A stretch of DNA of 64,000 bases from Parendozoicomonas sp. Alg238-R29 (lineage in GTDB: Bacteria > Pseudomonadota > Gammaproteobacteria > Pseudomonadales > Endozoicomonadaceae). The DNA lies in the NCBI RefSeq assembly GCF_947331445.1, contig NZ_CAMZOG010000004.1:1-64000 (forward strand), read 5' to 3'. Each line of letters starts with the position of its first letter. The stretch's first letter is position 1. A program made the position numbers and the translations under genes. Under the pieces are notes generated by a model. It saw only the letters and a list, made by a program, of their open reading frames with translations. It made no database searches and was not told the origin of the DNA. Below, in pieces: positions 48,376 through 57,086 of this stretch.

Positions 48376-48434
48376 TCTGTCTTATATAAAAAACGGGGAG
48401 GCTAAAAGCCTCCCCGTTTTTTATATAAGACAGA
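48376..48434. terminator. Perfect 27-bp bidirectional terminator stem
   Basis: Arms 48376–48402 and 48408–48434 pair perfectly over 27 bp with a TAAAA loop. A GC core (GGGGAGGC) is flanked by A6/T6 runs on both sides, so it acts on both the USP-like gene (+) and fabB (−), which converge here. Confidence 0.95.
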
Positions 48435-48437
48435 TGA

Positions 48438-49655
48438 TCAACCGTCGTAACGATCAAACACCAAGCAGGCATTAGTACCACCAAAGCCAAAACTGTTGGA
48501 CATAACCCGGTTCAGCTTCATCTGTTTGGGTTCACCAACCACAACCGGCAGGCCTTCAGCCTTTTCATCCAGAGTTTCCACGTTAGCGGAAGCTACAACA
48601 AAGTCATTTTCCATCATCAGCAGACAGTAAATGGCTTCGTGAACGCCAGCGGCTCCTAGAGAGTGACCACTCAGGGATTTGGTGGAGCTGATCAATGGGC
48701 AGTTATTGCCAAAGGTTTCGCGAATAGCGCCCAGCTCAGCAACATCACCAACAGGGGTGCTGGTGCCGTGGGTGTTGATATAGTCAATTGGGCCTTCAGT
48801 GGTGCTCATGGCTTGCTGCATGCAACGGATAGCGCCTTCACCAGAAGGAGCAACCATGTCGTAGCCATCGGAAGTGGCACCGTAACCGGTCACTTCACCG
48901 TAAATCTTGGCGCCACGAGCCAGTGCATGCTCAAGCTCTTCAAGAACCAGAATGCCGCCACCGCCAGCAATAACAAAACCATCACGGTTAGCATCGTAAG
49001 CGCGAGACGCCTTATCAGGGGTGTCATTGTACTTGCTTGAGAGGGCGCCCATGGCATCAAACATAGCAGTCTGGGACCAGTGTTCTTCTTCACCACCGCC
49101 GGCAAACACAATGTCTTGCTTACCCAGCTGAATTTGTTCTACACCGTTACCAATGCAATGAGCACTCGTGGCACAGGCAGAAGTGATGGAGTAGTTCACA
49201 CCCTTGATTTTGAAAGGTGTTGCCAGACAGGCAGATACAGTATTACCCATGGTACGGGTAACACGGTAAGGCCCAATACGCTTCACGCCTTTCTCTCGGA
49301 GAATGTCGGTGCTCTCAACAATGTTAGCGGTTGAGGCACCACCGGAAGCGGCAATCAGGCCAGTGCGAGGGTTTGAAACCAGTTCTTCGGGCAGTCCAGC
49401 GTCGGCGATGGCCTGCTGCATGGCGATAAAAGTGTAAGCCGCAGCATCGCCCATAAAGCGCATCTGCTTGCGGTCAATATGCTCGGCAAAGTCGATATCA
49501 ACAGAACCGGATACCTGGCTGCGGAACCCCTGCTCTGCATAGGATTCATTGTGACGGATACCGGAACGGCCTTCTTTCAGGGAGGCGGTCACGGTTTCAG
49601 CGTCGTTACCCAGGCAGGAAGAGATGCCCAGGCCGGTAACAACAACGCGTTTCAT
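48438..49655 (-). CDS. fabB: 3-oxoacyl-ACP synthase I (FabB)
   Basis: FabB elongates acyl-ACP and is essential for unsaturated fatty acid synthesis. The 405 residues carry the catalytic triad Cys161 (SACATSAHC), His296 ([11 protein letters not shown]) and His331 ([12 protein letters not shown]). It lies 17 bp downstream of fabA on the same strand, the conserved fabAB operon of anaerobic-type unsaturated fatty acid synthesis. Confidence 0.96.
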   Translation of the reverse strand: MKRVVVTGLGISSCLGNDAETVTASLKEGRSGIRHNESYAEQGFRSQVSGSVDIDFAEHIDRKQMRFMGDAAAYTFIAMQQAIADAGLPEELVSNPRTGLIAASGGASTANIVESTDILREKGVKRIGPYRVTRTMGNTVSACLATPFKIKGVNYSITSACATSAHCIGNGVEQIQLGKQDIVFAGGGEEEHWSQTAMFDAMGALSSKYNDTPDKASRAYDANRDGFVIAGGGGILVLEELEHALARGAKIYGEVTGYGATSDGYDMVAPSGEGAIRCMQQAMSTTEGPIDYINTHGTSTPVGDVAELGAIRETFGNNCPLISSTKSLSGHSLGAAGVHEAIYCLLMMENDFVVASANVETLDEKAEGLPVVVGEPKQMKLNRVMSNSFGFGGTNACLVFDRYDG

Positions 49656-49672
49656 ATATTCAAGAACCTGTA

Positions 49673-50185
49673 TCAGAAGTTATCTGTCCGCGTAAACAGA
49701 CCTACACGGAGGTCTTTCGCGGTGTAAATTTCCCGTCCGTCAACAGAGACGGAACCATCAGCGATACCCATCACCAATTTGCGGGTGATCACCCGTTTGA
49801 TGTGAAGATGGTAGGTGACCTTTTTGCTGGTGGGGAGAATCTGCCCGGTAAATTTCACTTCACCAGAACCCAGGGCACGACCGCGGCCGGGGCTGCCTAG
49901 CCAACCCAGATGGAAGCCAACCAGTTGCCACATAGCATCAAGGCCAAGGCATCCGGGCATAACTGGGTCACCTTCAAAGTGGCACTGGAAGAACCAAAGG
50001 TCAGGATTGATATCCAGTTCGGCAATAATCTCGCCTTTTCCGTATTCGCCGCCTTCGGAGCTGATATGGGCAATCCTGTCCATCATCAGCATATTAGGCA
50101 GGGGAAGCTGGGCGTTGCCAGGGCCAAATAATTCACCCTTGCCACATGCCAGCAGTTCATCACGACTGAAGCTGTGTTTGTTCAT
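49673..50185 (-). CDS. fabA: 3-hydroxydecanoyl-ACP dehydratase/isomerase (FabA)
   Basis: FabA dehydrates 3-hydroxydecanoyl-ACP and isomerises the product to cis-3-decenoyl-ACP, the branch point to unsaturated lipids. The 170-residue length is normal. The active site His69 and Asp83 lie in [20 protein letters not shown]. It is the first gene of the fabAB operon; the 413 bp upstream hold repeats described separately. Confidence 0.97.
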   Translation of the reverse strand: MNKHSFSRDELLACGKGELFGPGNAQLPLPNMLMMDRIAHISSEGGEYGKGEIIAELDINPDLWFFQCHFEGDPVMPGCLGLDAMWQLVGFHLGWLGSPGRGRALGSGEVKFTGQILPTSKKVTYHLHIKRVITRKLVMGIADGSVSVDGREIYTAKDLRVGLFTRTDNF

Positions 50186-50267
50186 CTTTCCTTCCGGTCT
50201 GGCTGTGGCTTCTGTCTTTGTGGCAGATAGTAAGTCACGCCCTTGCTACCTTTTGACAGCCACTGAG

Positions 50268-50299
50268 AACTGTCTTGAATAACTGTCTTGAATAACTGT
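50268..50299. repeat. 13-bp tandem repeat upstream of fabA
   Basis: AACTGTCTTGAAT occurs twice in tandem (50268–50280, 50281–50293) and then starts a third time (AACTGT). It lies about 85–115 bp upstream of fabA. Confidence 0.9.
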
Positions 50300-50339
50300 G
50301 TATATGCGGAACTATATCACTGGCGGTTAACGGGTTTAA

Positions 50340-50403
50340 TGACATTTCATGCTCTGTAACAACTCTCCGACCCAAAGTCACGGAACTGTTACATAGCATG
50401 TCA
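50340..50403. promoter_or_regulatory. Imperfect inverted repeat in the fabA–gpsA divergent region
   Basis: ATGCTCTGTAACA (50349–50361) and TGTTACATAGCAT (50387–50399) match at 12 of 13 positions around a 25-nt spacer, with outer TGACAT/ATGTCA also paired. This could be an operator for the divergent fabA and gpsA promoters. I could not match the E. coli FadR or FabR consensus. Confidence 0.4.
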
Positions 50404-50598
50404 TGGTCATTTTAATGTGCAGCAAGAATACCACATACCGGGAAAGATTCAGCGATTTGTACGAGCGTTCATGAAAGTTTACTGCCTTTTCTTGCAGCAA
50501 GAATTGCGGGCTACTTCAATTCTGTATGGAATTTCGATTCCAAGATGATCCCGCTGGTGTATGATCGTTGCTTTTGTTCGGTAAGTTGAAAATAAGGC

Positions 50599-51630
50599 AT
50601 GACAAGCCAAAATACTGCTCATTCCTGCACAATCGCTGTCCTTGGTGGCGGCAGTTTTGGTACGGCTCTGGCTGATATCGCAGCACGTAAAGGTCACACT
50701 GTACGTCAGTGGATGCGTTCTGAAGAACAGGCCGCAGAGATGAATTGCACCCACATTAATGCTCGCTATCTTCCCGAGTATTCTGTCAGTGAAAAGATTA
50801 TGGCTATCAGTGATCTGGATGTCGCTATTAAAGATGCGGATCTGATCTTTGTGGCGATTCCCAGTAAATCCTTTCGCAGTGTTGTGACTCGCTTAAAAGG
50901 AAAAGTTGATAAGGCTCTGGTGGTGAGTACCACGAAAGGTGTTGAGGTGGGCACCTTTGATTTGATGACGGATATTCTCCACGAAGAAATTCCAGGCGCG
51001 CGCGTGGGGGTATTGAGTGGCCCCAATCTGGCCAAAGAAATTATGGCGCGCTGTATGACGGCTACCGTTATTGCCAGCGAAGATGATGAGTTATGCGAGG
51101 TCGTGCAAAACGTTCTTCATTGTGATTATTTCCGTGTGTACTCCAATCATGATCGTTATGGCGTAGAGCTGGGCGGAGCGTTGAAAAATATCTACGCCAT
51201 TGTTGCCGGTCTGGCGACGGCTTTAGGTATGGGCGACAATACCCGGAGTATGCTGATCACCAGAGGACTGGCAGAGATGAGCCGGTTTGCCGTGACCATG
51301 GGGGCAAACCCGATGACTTTTCTTGGCCTGGCCGGTGTTGGCGATTTGATTGTGACCTGTGAATCCAAACTGAGCCGTAACTTCCGGGTAGGTTATGCCC
51401 TGGGGCAGGGGCGTACGCTGGCGGAAGCGGAGGCTGACCTCGGGCAGGTAGCGGAAGGGGTGAATACCCTTGCTCTGGTCAGGAATAAAGCTCAACAGCT
51501 TGGAGTGTATATGCCAATTGTCGACGGGCTGTATGCAATCATTATGGAAGGGAAAGATATCAGGGAAGTGACCAGCACTATGATGATGCGTGAACAAAAA
51601 ACGGATGTTGAGTTTTCTGTAAAAAGCTAG
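50599..51630 (+). CDS. gpsA: Glycerol-3-phosphate dehydrogenase [NAD(P)+]
   Basis: GpsA makes sn-glycerol 3-phosphate for phospholipids. The 343 residues include the dinucleotide loop [28 protein letters not shown] and [20 protein letters not shown] with the catalytic lysine. The start follows AAGG at the proper distance. The 3' end is duplicated: 51608–51631 and 51632–51655 are 24-bp tandem copies with one difference, the first ending in the present stop. Divergent from fabA, so both lipid genes share one intergenic control region. Confidence 0.96.
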   Translation: MTSQNTAHSCTIAVLGGGSFGTALADIAARKGHTVRQWMRSEEQAAEMNCTHINARYLPEYSVSEKIMAISDLDVAIKDADLIFVAIPSKSFRSVVTRLKGKVDKALVVSTTKGVEVGTFDLMTDILHEEIPGARVGVLSGPNLAKEIMARCMTATVIASEDDELCEVVQNVLHCDYFRVYSNHDRYGVELGGALKNIYAIVAGLATALGMGDNTRSMLITRGLAEMSRFAVTMGANPMTFLGLAGVGDLIVTCESKLSRNFRVGYALGQGRTLAEAEADLGQVAEGVNTLALVRNKAQQLGVYMPIVDGLYAIIMEGKDIREVTSTMMMREQKTDVEFSVKS

Positions 51631-51655
51631 ATTGAGTTTTCCGTAAAAAGCTAGA
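51608..51655 (+). repeat. 24-bp tandem duplication across the gpsA stop codon
   Basis: Two 24-bp copies differ at one base (T/C). Because the first copy contains the stop codon, the protein is unchanged and only the 3' UTR gained the second copy. Confidence 0.93.
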
Positions 51656-51732
51656 TAGTGATTGGTACCCTCTTTCATCTACAGTAAATGAGGACGCCAT
51701 ATTTCTGGCGAGTAACTTCAAGGAGCAAGATG

Positions 51733-52056
51733 ATGAACCAAGGTGGCAACAGGGACTCCGTGAAAGAACACCTGCTTTCCGAGTCTATCTGGATTCGCAT
51801 ACTTTACATGGTTTTGTTTTGGCTGGCGGGGCATTTGGTGATTGCGATGGTTATCCTCATCGCTGTCCTGCAAGGTGTATTGGTACTGTTTACCGGACAA
51901 CCTAACCTGAGCTTGCAGGAGTTTTCCCTGGCTCTGAATCGTTATCTCTATCAGATGGCAAATTTCCTGACCTTCAACAGTGAAACCAAACCTTTCCCTT
52001 TCTCTGACTGGCCTTCTGCCGGTCATGCAGAAGTGACTGATTCCCGGGACTCCTGA
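51733..52056 (+). CDS. DUF4389 membrane protein
   Basis: About 107 residues, with one strong transmembrane segment (IRILYMVLFWLAGHLVIAMV) and further hydrophobic residues (ILIAVLQGVLVLFTG). This arrangement and the Trp/Arg start match DUF4389, of unknown function. AAGGAG at 51720–51725 favours the ATG at 51733, with 51730 as alternative. It sits between gpsA and sixA with short gaps, a common neighbourhood in gammaproteobacteria. Confidence 0.82.
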   Translation: MNQGGNRDSVKEHLLSESIWIRILYMVLFWLAGHLVIAMVILIAVLQGVLVLFTGQPNLSLQEFSLALNRYLYQMANFLTFNSETKPFPFSDWPSAGHAEVTDSRDS

Positions 52057-52066
52057 GAGCGTAGTC

Positions 52067-52513
52067 GTGAAGTTGTATATTATGCGTCACGGGCAGGCGG
52101 AGTATGCTGCCCCTTCTGATGAGCTGCGTCCGTTAAGTGAATCTGGTCAGGAACAGGCTCGAAAAGTTGCTGAACAACTGAGGGATATACCTTTCTCCGG
52201 TATTTTGGCCAGCCCTTATCTGCGTGCTCAGCAGACCGCTGAGACTGTTCGATCAGTGATTTCCGGGCCTGGAATCACGACAACCCAGAGCATTGTTCCT
52301 GAAGCCGTTCCCAATATTGCTGTTGACCAGTTACCTGATCAGGGTAACTGGTTATTGGTCGCTCATATGCCTTTAGTCGGAAAGTTAACCAGTCTGCTGG
52401 TTGATGGGGTAGTGTCCGCAGATGTGCCTTATTCAACGGCCATGGTGTGTGAGTTGGAAATGGAGCTCCCTGGGCCGGGCATGGCGTACTTGCAGCGTAT
52501 TTTTACTCCATAG
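52067..52513 (+). CDS. sixA: Phosphohistidine phosphatase SixA
   Basis: SixA removes phosphate from histidine phosphotransfer domains, including the nitrogen PTS protein NPr. The 148-residue protein has the catalytic RHG motif with H8 (MRHGQAEYAAPSDELRPLS), then ASPYLRAQQTAE and the second histidine in LLVAHMPLVG. The start codon is GTG 52067, 10 bp after the previous stop. It ends the gpsA–DUF4389–sixA unit. Confidence 0.92.
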   Translation: MKLYIMRHGQAEYAAPSDELRPLSESGQEQARKVAEQLRDIPFSGILASPYLRAQQTAETVRSVISGPGITTTQSIVPEAVPNIAVDQLPDQGNWLLVAHMPLVGKLTSLLVDGVVSADVPYSTAMVCELEMELPGPGMAYLQRIFTP

Positions 52514-52845
52514 ATATTCCTTCTGGAGCTCTTTTCACCTCGTTTTTTGCCAATATCCCTGTTAGAGAAGCTGATGGTACAGTCAGTTTGTCTAACAGGA
52601 TCTTTCTCCTCGAAACCTTTGCATCAGACCATGGTCTTATTTCTGCTGGATTGATCCGTTGCTAGCTTAAGCCATTCATTGTCGGCAACGTTTTATAACT
52701 TCACAGCAGGGGCAGGGATAGCTTTCTATACTGGATTCCCTTCTTCCTATAGCGGTACTCCTCAGGCGGACTCACTGATTTCTGCCTGGGGAGTCTGACT
52801 GCGTGAACGTAATAGCTATAAATCATGTGCAAGGGAGGTTGAAGA
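52514..52845. other. Intergenic region upstream of the MFS pair
   Basis: About 330 bp without a gene. It begins with the sixA hairpin (52558–52599) and contains an imperfect palindrome, CTCCTCAGGC/GCCTGGGGAG, at 52758–52767 and 52784–52793, which lies 52 bp before the first MFS start and could be an operator. AAGGGAGG at 52829–52837 is the MFS ribosome binding site. Confidence 0.5.
52558..52599 (+). terminator. Hairpin after sixA
   Basis: A 9-bp perfect outer stem (CCTGTTAGA/TCTAACAGG) continues, after a G/G mismatch, into a further inner stem with one G·U, giving about 17 pairs with loop TGGTACAG. It is followed by ATCTTTCTCC. Confidence 0.7.
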
Positions 52846-54066
52846 ATGAAAATGACTGATATCAGCCTTCGGGGTTGTCTGGTAGTCACTGTTGGCTGCC
52901 TGTTCGGCCTTTATCAGTTTTATATGCAGGCTTCTCCCGGGTTTATTGTGCCTCAGTTGATGGATGATCTGTCGCTGAACCGTGCGCAAACCGGAGTACT
53001 GGCCAGCTCAATTCTTTACAGTTATATACTGCTGCAGCTTCCTGCTGGCTGGTTAATTGATCGTTACGGTGTTAAAGCGATGTTTCTTCTCTGTCAGGTT
53101 CTGATGGTGGGAGGCACTCTCTTGTTCAGTCATGCTGCCAGCCTGGAGATGGCGATTGCTGGGCGTATGCTGCAGGGGGCTGGCAGCGCGTCGGCGATAG
53201 TTGGCGCCCTTTGTCTGGCAGCGGCATGGTTTCCTGCCAGATTATTTCCAGTCTTCGTAGGGCTGGTAGAAATGTCCGCCATGCTGGGCGGTGCGGTGTC
53301 CAGCAGTGTGATTCCTGAACTGACGAACATAATGGGCTGGCGATATGCCATGCTGATTTCTGCAGGTTTTGGCGGGTTGTTGTGGCTATGCATGCTGTTT
53401 ATCAGTAATCGCCCCCGGTCAGTTGCCAGTGAGTCGATTGATGCACATGGGCACCCTGTTGAAGGTGGGGACCTGCGCAGGGTCTTTGGTTCTGTCCAGG
53501 TATGGCTCAGTGCTACTTATGGCTTTGGCCTTTTTGGTCTGATCAGTGTTTTCGGCATGATGTGGGGAGCGTCATTCCTCGAATGCCTTTACCCCTTTTC
53601 CCACGCCTTTGCGGCCAATGGTATGACACTTTTATTTGTTGGGGTTGCCGTAGGAACAGTGCTTTGTGGTTGGGTGATTGCCAGAGGTGGAACCTGTCGC
53701 AACTGGATGATTCTTGGGGCATCACTTTCTTTACTTTTGTTATTGGCCATTATTTTCCTGCCGGTTGCCTCAGTGATTATGGCTGTACTGCTGTTTCTGT
53801 TGGGTATGGCGATGGGAAGTTATGGATTGGCCTTTGTTGCTCCGGGTGAGTCGCTTCCCCAGTCTGGTTTAGGGCTGGCTATCGCCTTTATTAATGTCTG
53901 CCTGCTGGTTGCCGGGCAGATATTGCAACCGCTGTTAGGCAGCATCCTTGATATACGGGCAGCGACCCAGCAGCTTGGAATAGTTGACTACCAGATTGCT
54001 TTTATTCCCCTGTTGGTACTGGCCGTAATGGCTCTTCTGGCCTCTCTGAAGTTGAAGGAGGCTTAA
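52846..54066 (+). CDS. MFS transporter, first of tandem pair
   Basis: A 406-residue major facilitator with 12 predicted helices. The loop 2–3 signature is LPAGWLIDRYGVKAMFL. The N-terminal QFYMQASPGFIVPQLMDDLS resembles the MFS branch found in intracellular bacteria such as Legionella and Coxiella (Pht-like amino acid or nucleoside importers); the resemblance is visual and the substrate is unknown. Start at ATG 52846 follows AAGGGAGG. The second carrier follows after 4 bp. Confidence 0.85.
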   Translation: MKMTDISLRGCLVVTVGCLFGLYQFYMQASPGFIVPQLMDDLSLNRAQTGVLASSILYSYILLQLPAGWLIDRYGVKAMFLLCQVLMVGGTLLFSHAASLEMAIAGRMLQGAGSASAIVGALCLAAAWFPARLFPVFVGLVEMSAMLGGAVSSSVIPELTNIMGWRYAMLISAGFGGLLWLCMLFISNRPRSVASESIDAHGHPVEGGDLRRVFGSVQVWLSATYGFGLFGLISVFGMMWGASFLECLYPFSHAFAANGMTLLFVGVAVGTVLCGWVIARGGTCRNWMILGASLSLLLLLAIIFLPVASVIMAVLLFLLGMAMGSYGLAFVAPGESLPQSGLGLAIAFINVCLLVAGQILQPLLGSILDIRAATQQLGIVDYQIAFIPLLVLAVMALLASLKLKEA

Positions 54067-54070
54067 GGCA

Positions 54071-55363
54071 ATGCTTAAGCGCGTTGAACCTATTGCCCTT
54101 CAAACGGAATCAGCAATCACAAGTCGGGTAATCTGGGCTTATTTAACGGTTGGTTTATTTGTTTCCCTGCAGTTCGTTCTGCAGGGTTCTGTCAGCTTGA
54201 TGGTTCCCGAGCTGAAAGCTGATCTGAGTATTCATGAAGCCGGTGTAGGAATGCTGTCTTCACTGTTTTTTTATCCTTATGTTTTTCTACAGATTCCGGC
54301 TGGTTGGATTCTGTCGAGAACCGGGGTTCGCATGTTGCTTCTCATCTCCGGTTTGCTGATGTCTGCTGGCTGTTTGATACAGGGCACTGCAGACAATATG
54401 ACTCAGATGATGATTGGCCGGGTCATTATGGGGATAGGGGCTGCTCCTGGTATCGTTTGCTTCCTAAAAACCGTAGAAGTCTCTTTTCCGCCACTGTTTT
54501 TTGGTGTGCTGGCAGCGGGTATGGAAGTCTTTGGCATGGTTGGCGCCGGTATTGGTGACTTCCTGATCCCAGAAAGCATCCAGGTATGGGGCTGGCGTTT
54601 TACTTTCAAAATCTTTGCAGCTCTCACCCTTGTGCCCGTGTTAGGTGGATTATTTTTTATTGCTAAAAATAGCGGGACTGCTTCCTGTGACTGTGACAAC
54701 AATTCCGGTGAATGGGTCAAAGTTTTTCGTAATACAGATGTATGGCTGGTGGCACTCTTCTGCGGGTTTATGTTCGCGATTATGAATGCTTTTGCTGCAC
54801 TCTGGGCGATACCTTATTTGGACACAAACCCTGATTGTATCGGGCAGTCTGGCAGAATTGCCGGGATGATTTTTATTGGCGCGGCGGTCGGTGCTCCGGT
54901 TCTGGGGTGGCTGGCAGATCATGGCATGGACAGTCGTAAAGCGATGATGGTTGGTGGTGTGATGACTATCGCTCTGCTTTTAATCATTCTGTCGGGCAGG
55001 TTAACACCGGTTTTGTATTTTCCTCTGATGTTTCTTCTTGGCCTGAGCGCGTCAACCTATATGTTGCCTTTCGTTCTCGTTAAACACTGGTTGAAAGGAG
55101 AGCAGCTTTCTATCGGGTTGGCATTCACCAATGCCCTCAGTGTGATGATTGGGGCGTTATTCTATCAACCACTGATTGGCTGGTTGATTGGAATGTACTC
55201 TGAGGTGTGTACGGAAAATTATCGTGAAGTGCTAATGATTCTTCCGGCGGGTGTTTTGGTGGCCTGTATTCTTCTGCTTTATTTACGGAAAACCAATACG
55301 GTGGTTTTGAGAGTTGTGTCGACGGAAGAAGAGAAATTCAGGCTCCCAAAAACAGGAGCCTGA
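54071..55363 (+). CDS. MFS transporter, second of tandem pair
   Basis: A 430-residue MFS carrier with 12 helices, similar in layout to its upstream neighbour (FVLQGSVSLMVPELKADLSI, then QIPAGWILSRTGVRMLLLI). The two are diverged paralogues, not a recent duplication, because DNA identity is low. It ends with a short basic/acidic tail. A hairpin overlapping its stop closes the two-gene operon. Paired carriers may form a heteromer or transport different members of one substrate class. Confidence 0.85.
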   Translation: MLKRVEPIALQTESAITSRVIWAYLTVGLFVSLQFVLQGSVSLMVPELKADLSIHEAGVGMLSSLFFYPYVFLQIPAGWILSRTGVRMLLLISGLLMSAGCLIQGTADNMTQMMIGRVIMGIGAAPGIVCFLKTVEVSFPPLFFGVLAAGMEVFGMVGAGIGDFLIPESIQVWGWRFTFKIFAALTLVPVLGGLFFIAKNSGTASCDCDNNSGEWVKVFRNTDVWLVALFCGFMFAIMNAFAALWAIPYLDTNPDCIGQSGRIAGMIFIGAAVGAPVLGWLADHGMDSRKAMMVGGVMTIALLLIILSGRLTPVLYFPLMFLLGLSASTYMLPFVLVKHWLKGEQLSIGLAFTNALSVMIGALFYQPLIGWLIGMYSEVCTENYREVLMILPAGVLVACILLLYLRKTNTVVLRVVSTEEEKFRLPKTGA

Positions 55364-55364
55364 A
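55337..55364 (+). terminator. Hairpin overlapping the second MFS stop
   Basis: A perfect 10-bp stem TTCAGGCTCC/GGAGCCTGAA with an 8-nt loop includes the TGA. No T-tract follows. Confidence 0.6.
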
Positions 55365-55372
55365 CAAATAGC

Positions 55373-55513
55373 GGGGATAACAAAGCCATAGCCATAGCGC
55401 AGTATTACGTTAAGAATAACGATCAGTACGGTGATGGAGATGGCGACGCTGGCAAAGATTTCTTCAAAGTATCGGAGAGTGACAGGCATGGTACGGCTCA
55501 AGGGCTGAGTCAT
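55373..55513 (-). pseudogene. TRAP small-permease (DctQ) N-terminal remnant
   Basis: From an ATG at 55513 on the minus strand, 47 codons match the start of DctQ proteins: YFEEIFASVAISITVLIVIL, then NVILRYGYGFVIP, the first helix with its typical VxLRYxFG. The match ends at the MFS hairpin, so the remaining three helices are missing. No TRAP large permease or binding protein is nearby. The stretch is short, so confidence is moderate. Confidence 0.5.
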
Positions 55514-55716
55514 CAGAGTGGGTTCAGGTTTTGTTGGCGTAAGGTTGTCGAGCCCAGCGCCACTGAGTCGTATGCTTAATTGAGAACGCCTCCTGGTTTT
55601 GCTCACTTATTGATCTGCTTTCTATTCCGGGGATTGAGGCCTGCGTATCCCTTCGGTAGTCTCGCCTTTGCATTCGTTGGTGGAATGGCTGCACTTACAA
55701 TCATAAGAGGTATATC

Positions 55717-56136
55717 GTGAGCATCTGGAAGCGTGAAATTACCCTTGAAGCTTTAAATAAAAGCCTGAAAGATACCCTGTGTGAACACTTGGGTATGGTC
55801 GTTATTGAAATTGGGGATGATTATGTGACTGGTACCATGCCAGTTGATTCCCGCACTGTTCAGCCTATGCGTCTGCTTCATGGGGGAGCCAGCGTAGCAT
55901 TGGCGGAATCTCTAGGCAGTATGGCTGCCAACTTCGCTGCGGAACCTGGGTATTATTGTGTCGGTTTGGATATTAATGCCAACCATATTCGTTCTGCTCG
56001 CAGTGGCCTTGTGACCGGAACGGCTAAAGCTGTACACATCGGGCGCTCAACCCAAGTTTGGGAAATTATTATTAATGACGACAATGATAAGCTGGTATGT
56101 GTCTCTCGTTTGACCATGGCTGTCAAGAAAGCTTAA
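55717..56136 (+). CDS. YdiI/MenI-type hotdog thioesterase
   Basis: A 139-residue hotdog thioesterase closely resembling E. coli YdiI along its length: WKREITLEALN, TMPVDSRTVQPMRLLHGGAS, VGLDINANHIRSARSG, STQVWEIIINDD. The catalytic acid is Glu64 in ASVALAESLG. YdiI hydrolyses DHNA-CoA in menaquinone synthesis and other aryl-CoAs; no men genes are here, so the substrate is open. The start is GTG 55717 after AAGAGG. The hydrolase gene follows on the same strand. Confidence 0.9.
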   Translation: MSIWKREITLEALNKSLKDTLCEHLGMVVIEIGDDYVTGTMPVDSRTVQPMRLLHGGASVALAESLGSMAANFAAEPGYYCVGLDINANHIRSARSGLVTGTAKAVHIGRSTQVWEIIINDDNDKLVCVSRLTMAVKKA

Positions 56137-56182
56137 TAACACGTTGCTTATCCAGGGAATTCAGCCAGGAAATAAGAAGAAT

Positions 56183-57064
56183 ATGGAATCAGGACAACCG
56201 TTGACAATTCAAACCCCGGATATGACTTTTTCCGCACTGGCTTGGGGGCAGGAAGACGCGCCGGTTGTTCTGGCTCTTCATGGCTGGCTGGATAATGCCG
56301 CATCTTTCACCCGGCTTGCGCCTTTGTTGAAAGGTGTACGGGTGATAGCAGTGGATTTGGCTGGGCATGGCCTGTCTGATCATCGTGGTGCCGGTGGTGA
56401 TTATCCTCTGTGGTCTTATGTGGCTGATGTTATTACCATTGCCGATGCCCTTCAGCTTGAAAAACTTCATCTGCTGGGTCATTCCATGGGGGCGATTGTT
56501 TCGATGATGACAGCTGCAACCATGCCAGACCGGGTTGCGTCACTGACTTTGATTGATGGCCTCTGGCCCGGCAATACTGAAGCCAGAAAAACTGTAGATC
56601 AGCTTGGCAAGGCCATCGCCTGGCGTACAAGACTGTCACGCAGGCCAAGAAGTCGTTTTCCTTCCATTGAAATGGCAGTAAAAGCCCGGATGATGGCAGG
56701 CTTTGGGAAAATCACTGCTAAGGCAGCAGAAATCATTGTTCGCCGTGGTTTGAAAGAAGACAATGGCGACTGGATCTGGCGTTCTGACAGTCGCTTACTG
56801 GCACCGACAGCCATGCGTATGTCACTGGAACAATCTGGACTGCTTGTTTCCGCCGTTAAAGTACCTGCGATTCTAATTGCAGCCGAAAATGGCCTGGTTG
56901 ATAGCGCTGCCAAGCAGTTTGCTGATACGCTGGAACACATTACGGTAAAACGGCTGGCTGGCGAGCATCACCTGCACCTTGAGGAGCAGGTTGATGATGT
57001 TGCCAGTGTGATACAGCCTCATCTCAGCGCTGCTGTATCGAATGCTGTAACAGAAGAAAGCTGA
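56183..57064 (+). CDS. Alpha/beta hydrolase
   Basis: A 293-residue alpha/beta hydrolase from ATG 56183, after AAGAAGA. The oxyanion-hole segment LALHGWLDNAASF, the nucleophile elbow GHSMG with Ser101, and the C-terminal histidine region GEHHLHLEEQ are all present. The HGWLDNAASF start is typical of a branch of serine hydrolases/esterases. The substrate is unknown. It follows the YdiI-like gene by 46 bp, so co-transcription is likely. Confidence 0.88.
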   Translation: MESGQPLTIQTPDMTFSALAWGQEDAPVVLALHGWLDNAASFTRLAPLLKGVRVIAVDLAGHGLSDHRGAGGDYPLWSYVADVITIADALQLEKLHLLGHSMGAIVSMMTAATMPDRVASLTLIDGLWPGNTEARKTVDQLGKAIAWRTRLSRRPRSRFPSIEMAVKARMMAGFGKITAKAAEIIVRRGLKEDNGDWIWRSDSRLLAPTAMRMSLEQSGLLVSAVKVPAILIAAENGLVDSAAKQFADTLEHITVKRLAGEHHLHLEEQVDDVASVIQPHLSAAVSNAVTEES

Positions 57065-57086
57065 TGACAATTCTCAGGGGGAAACT

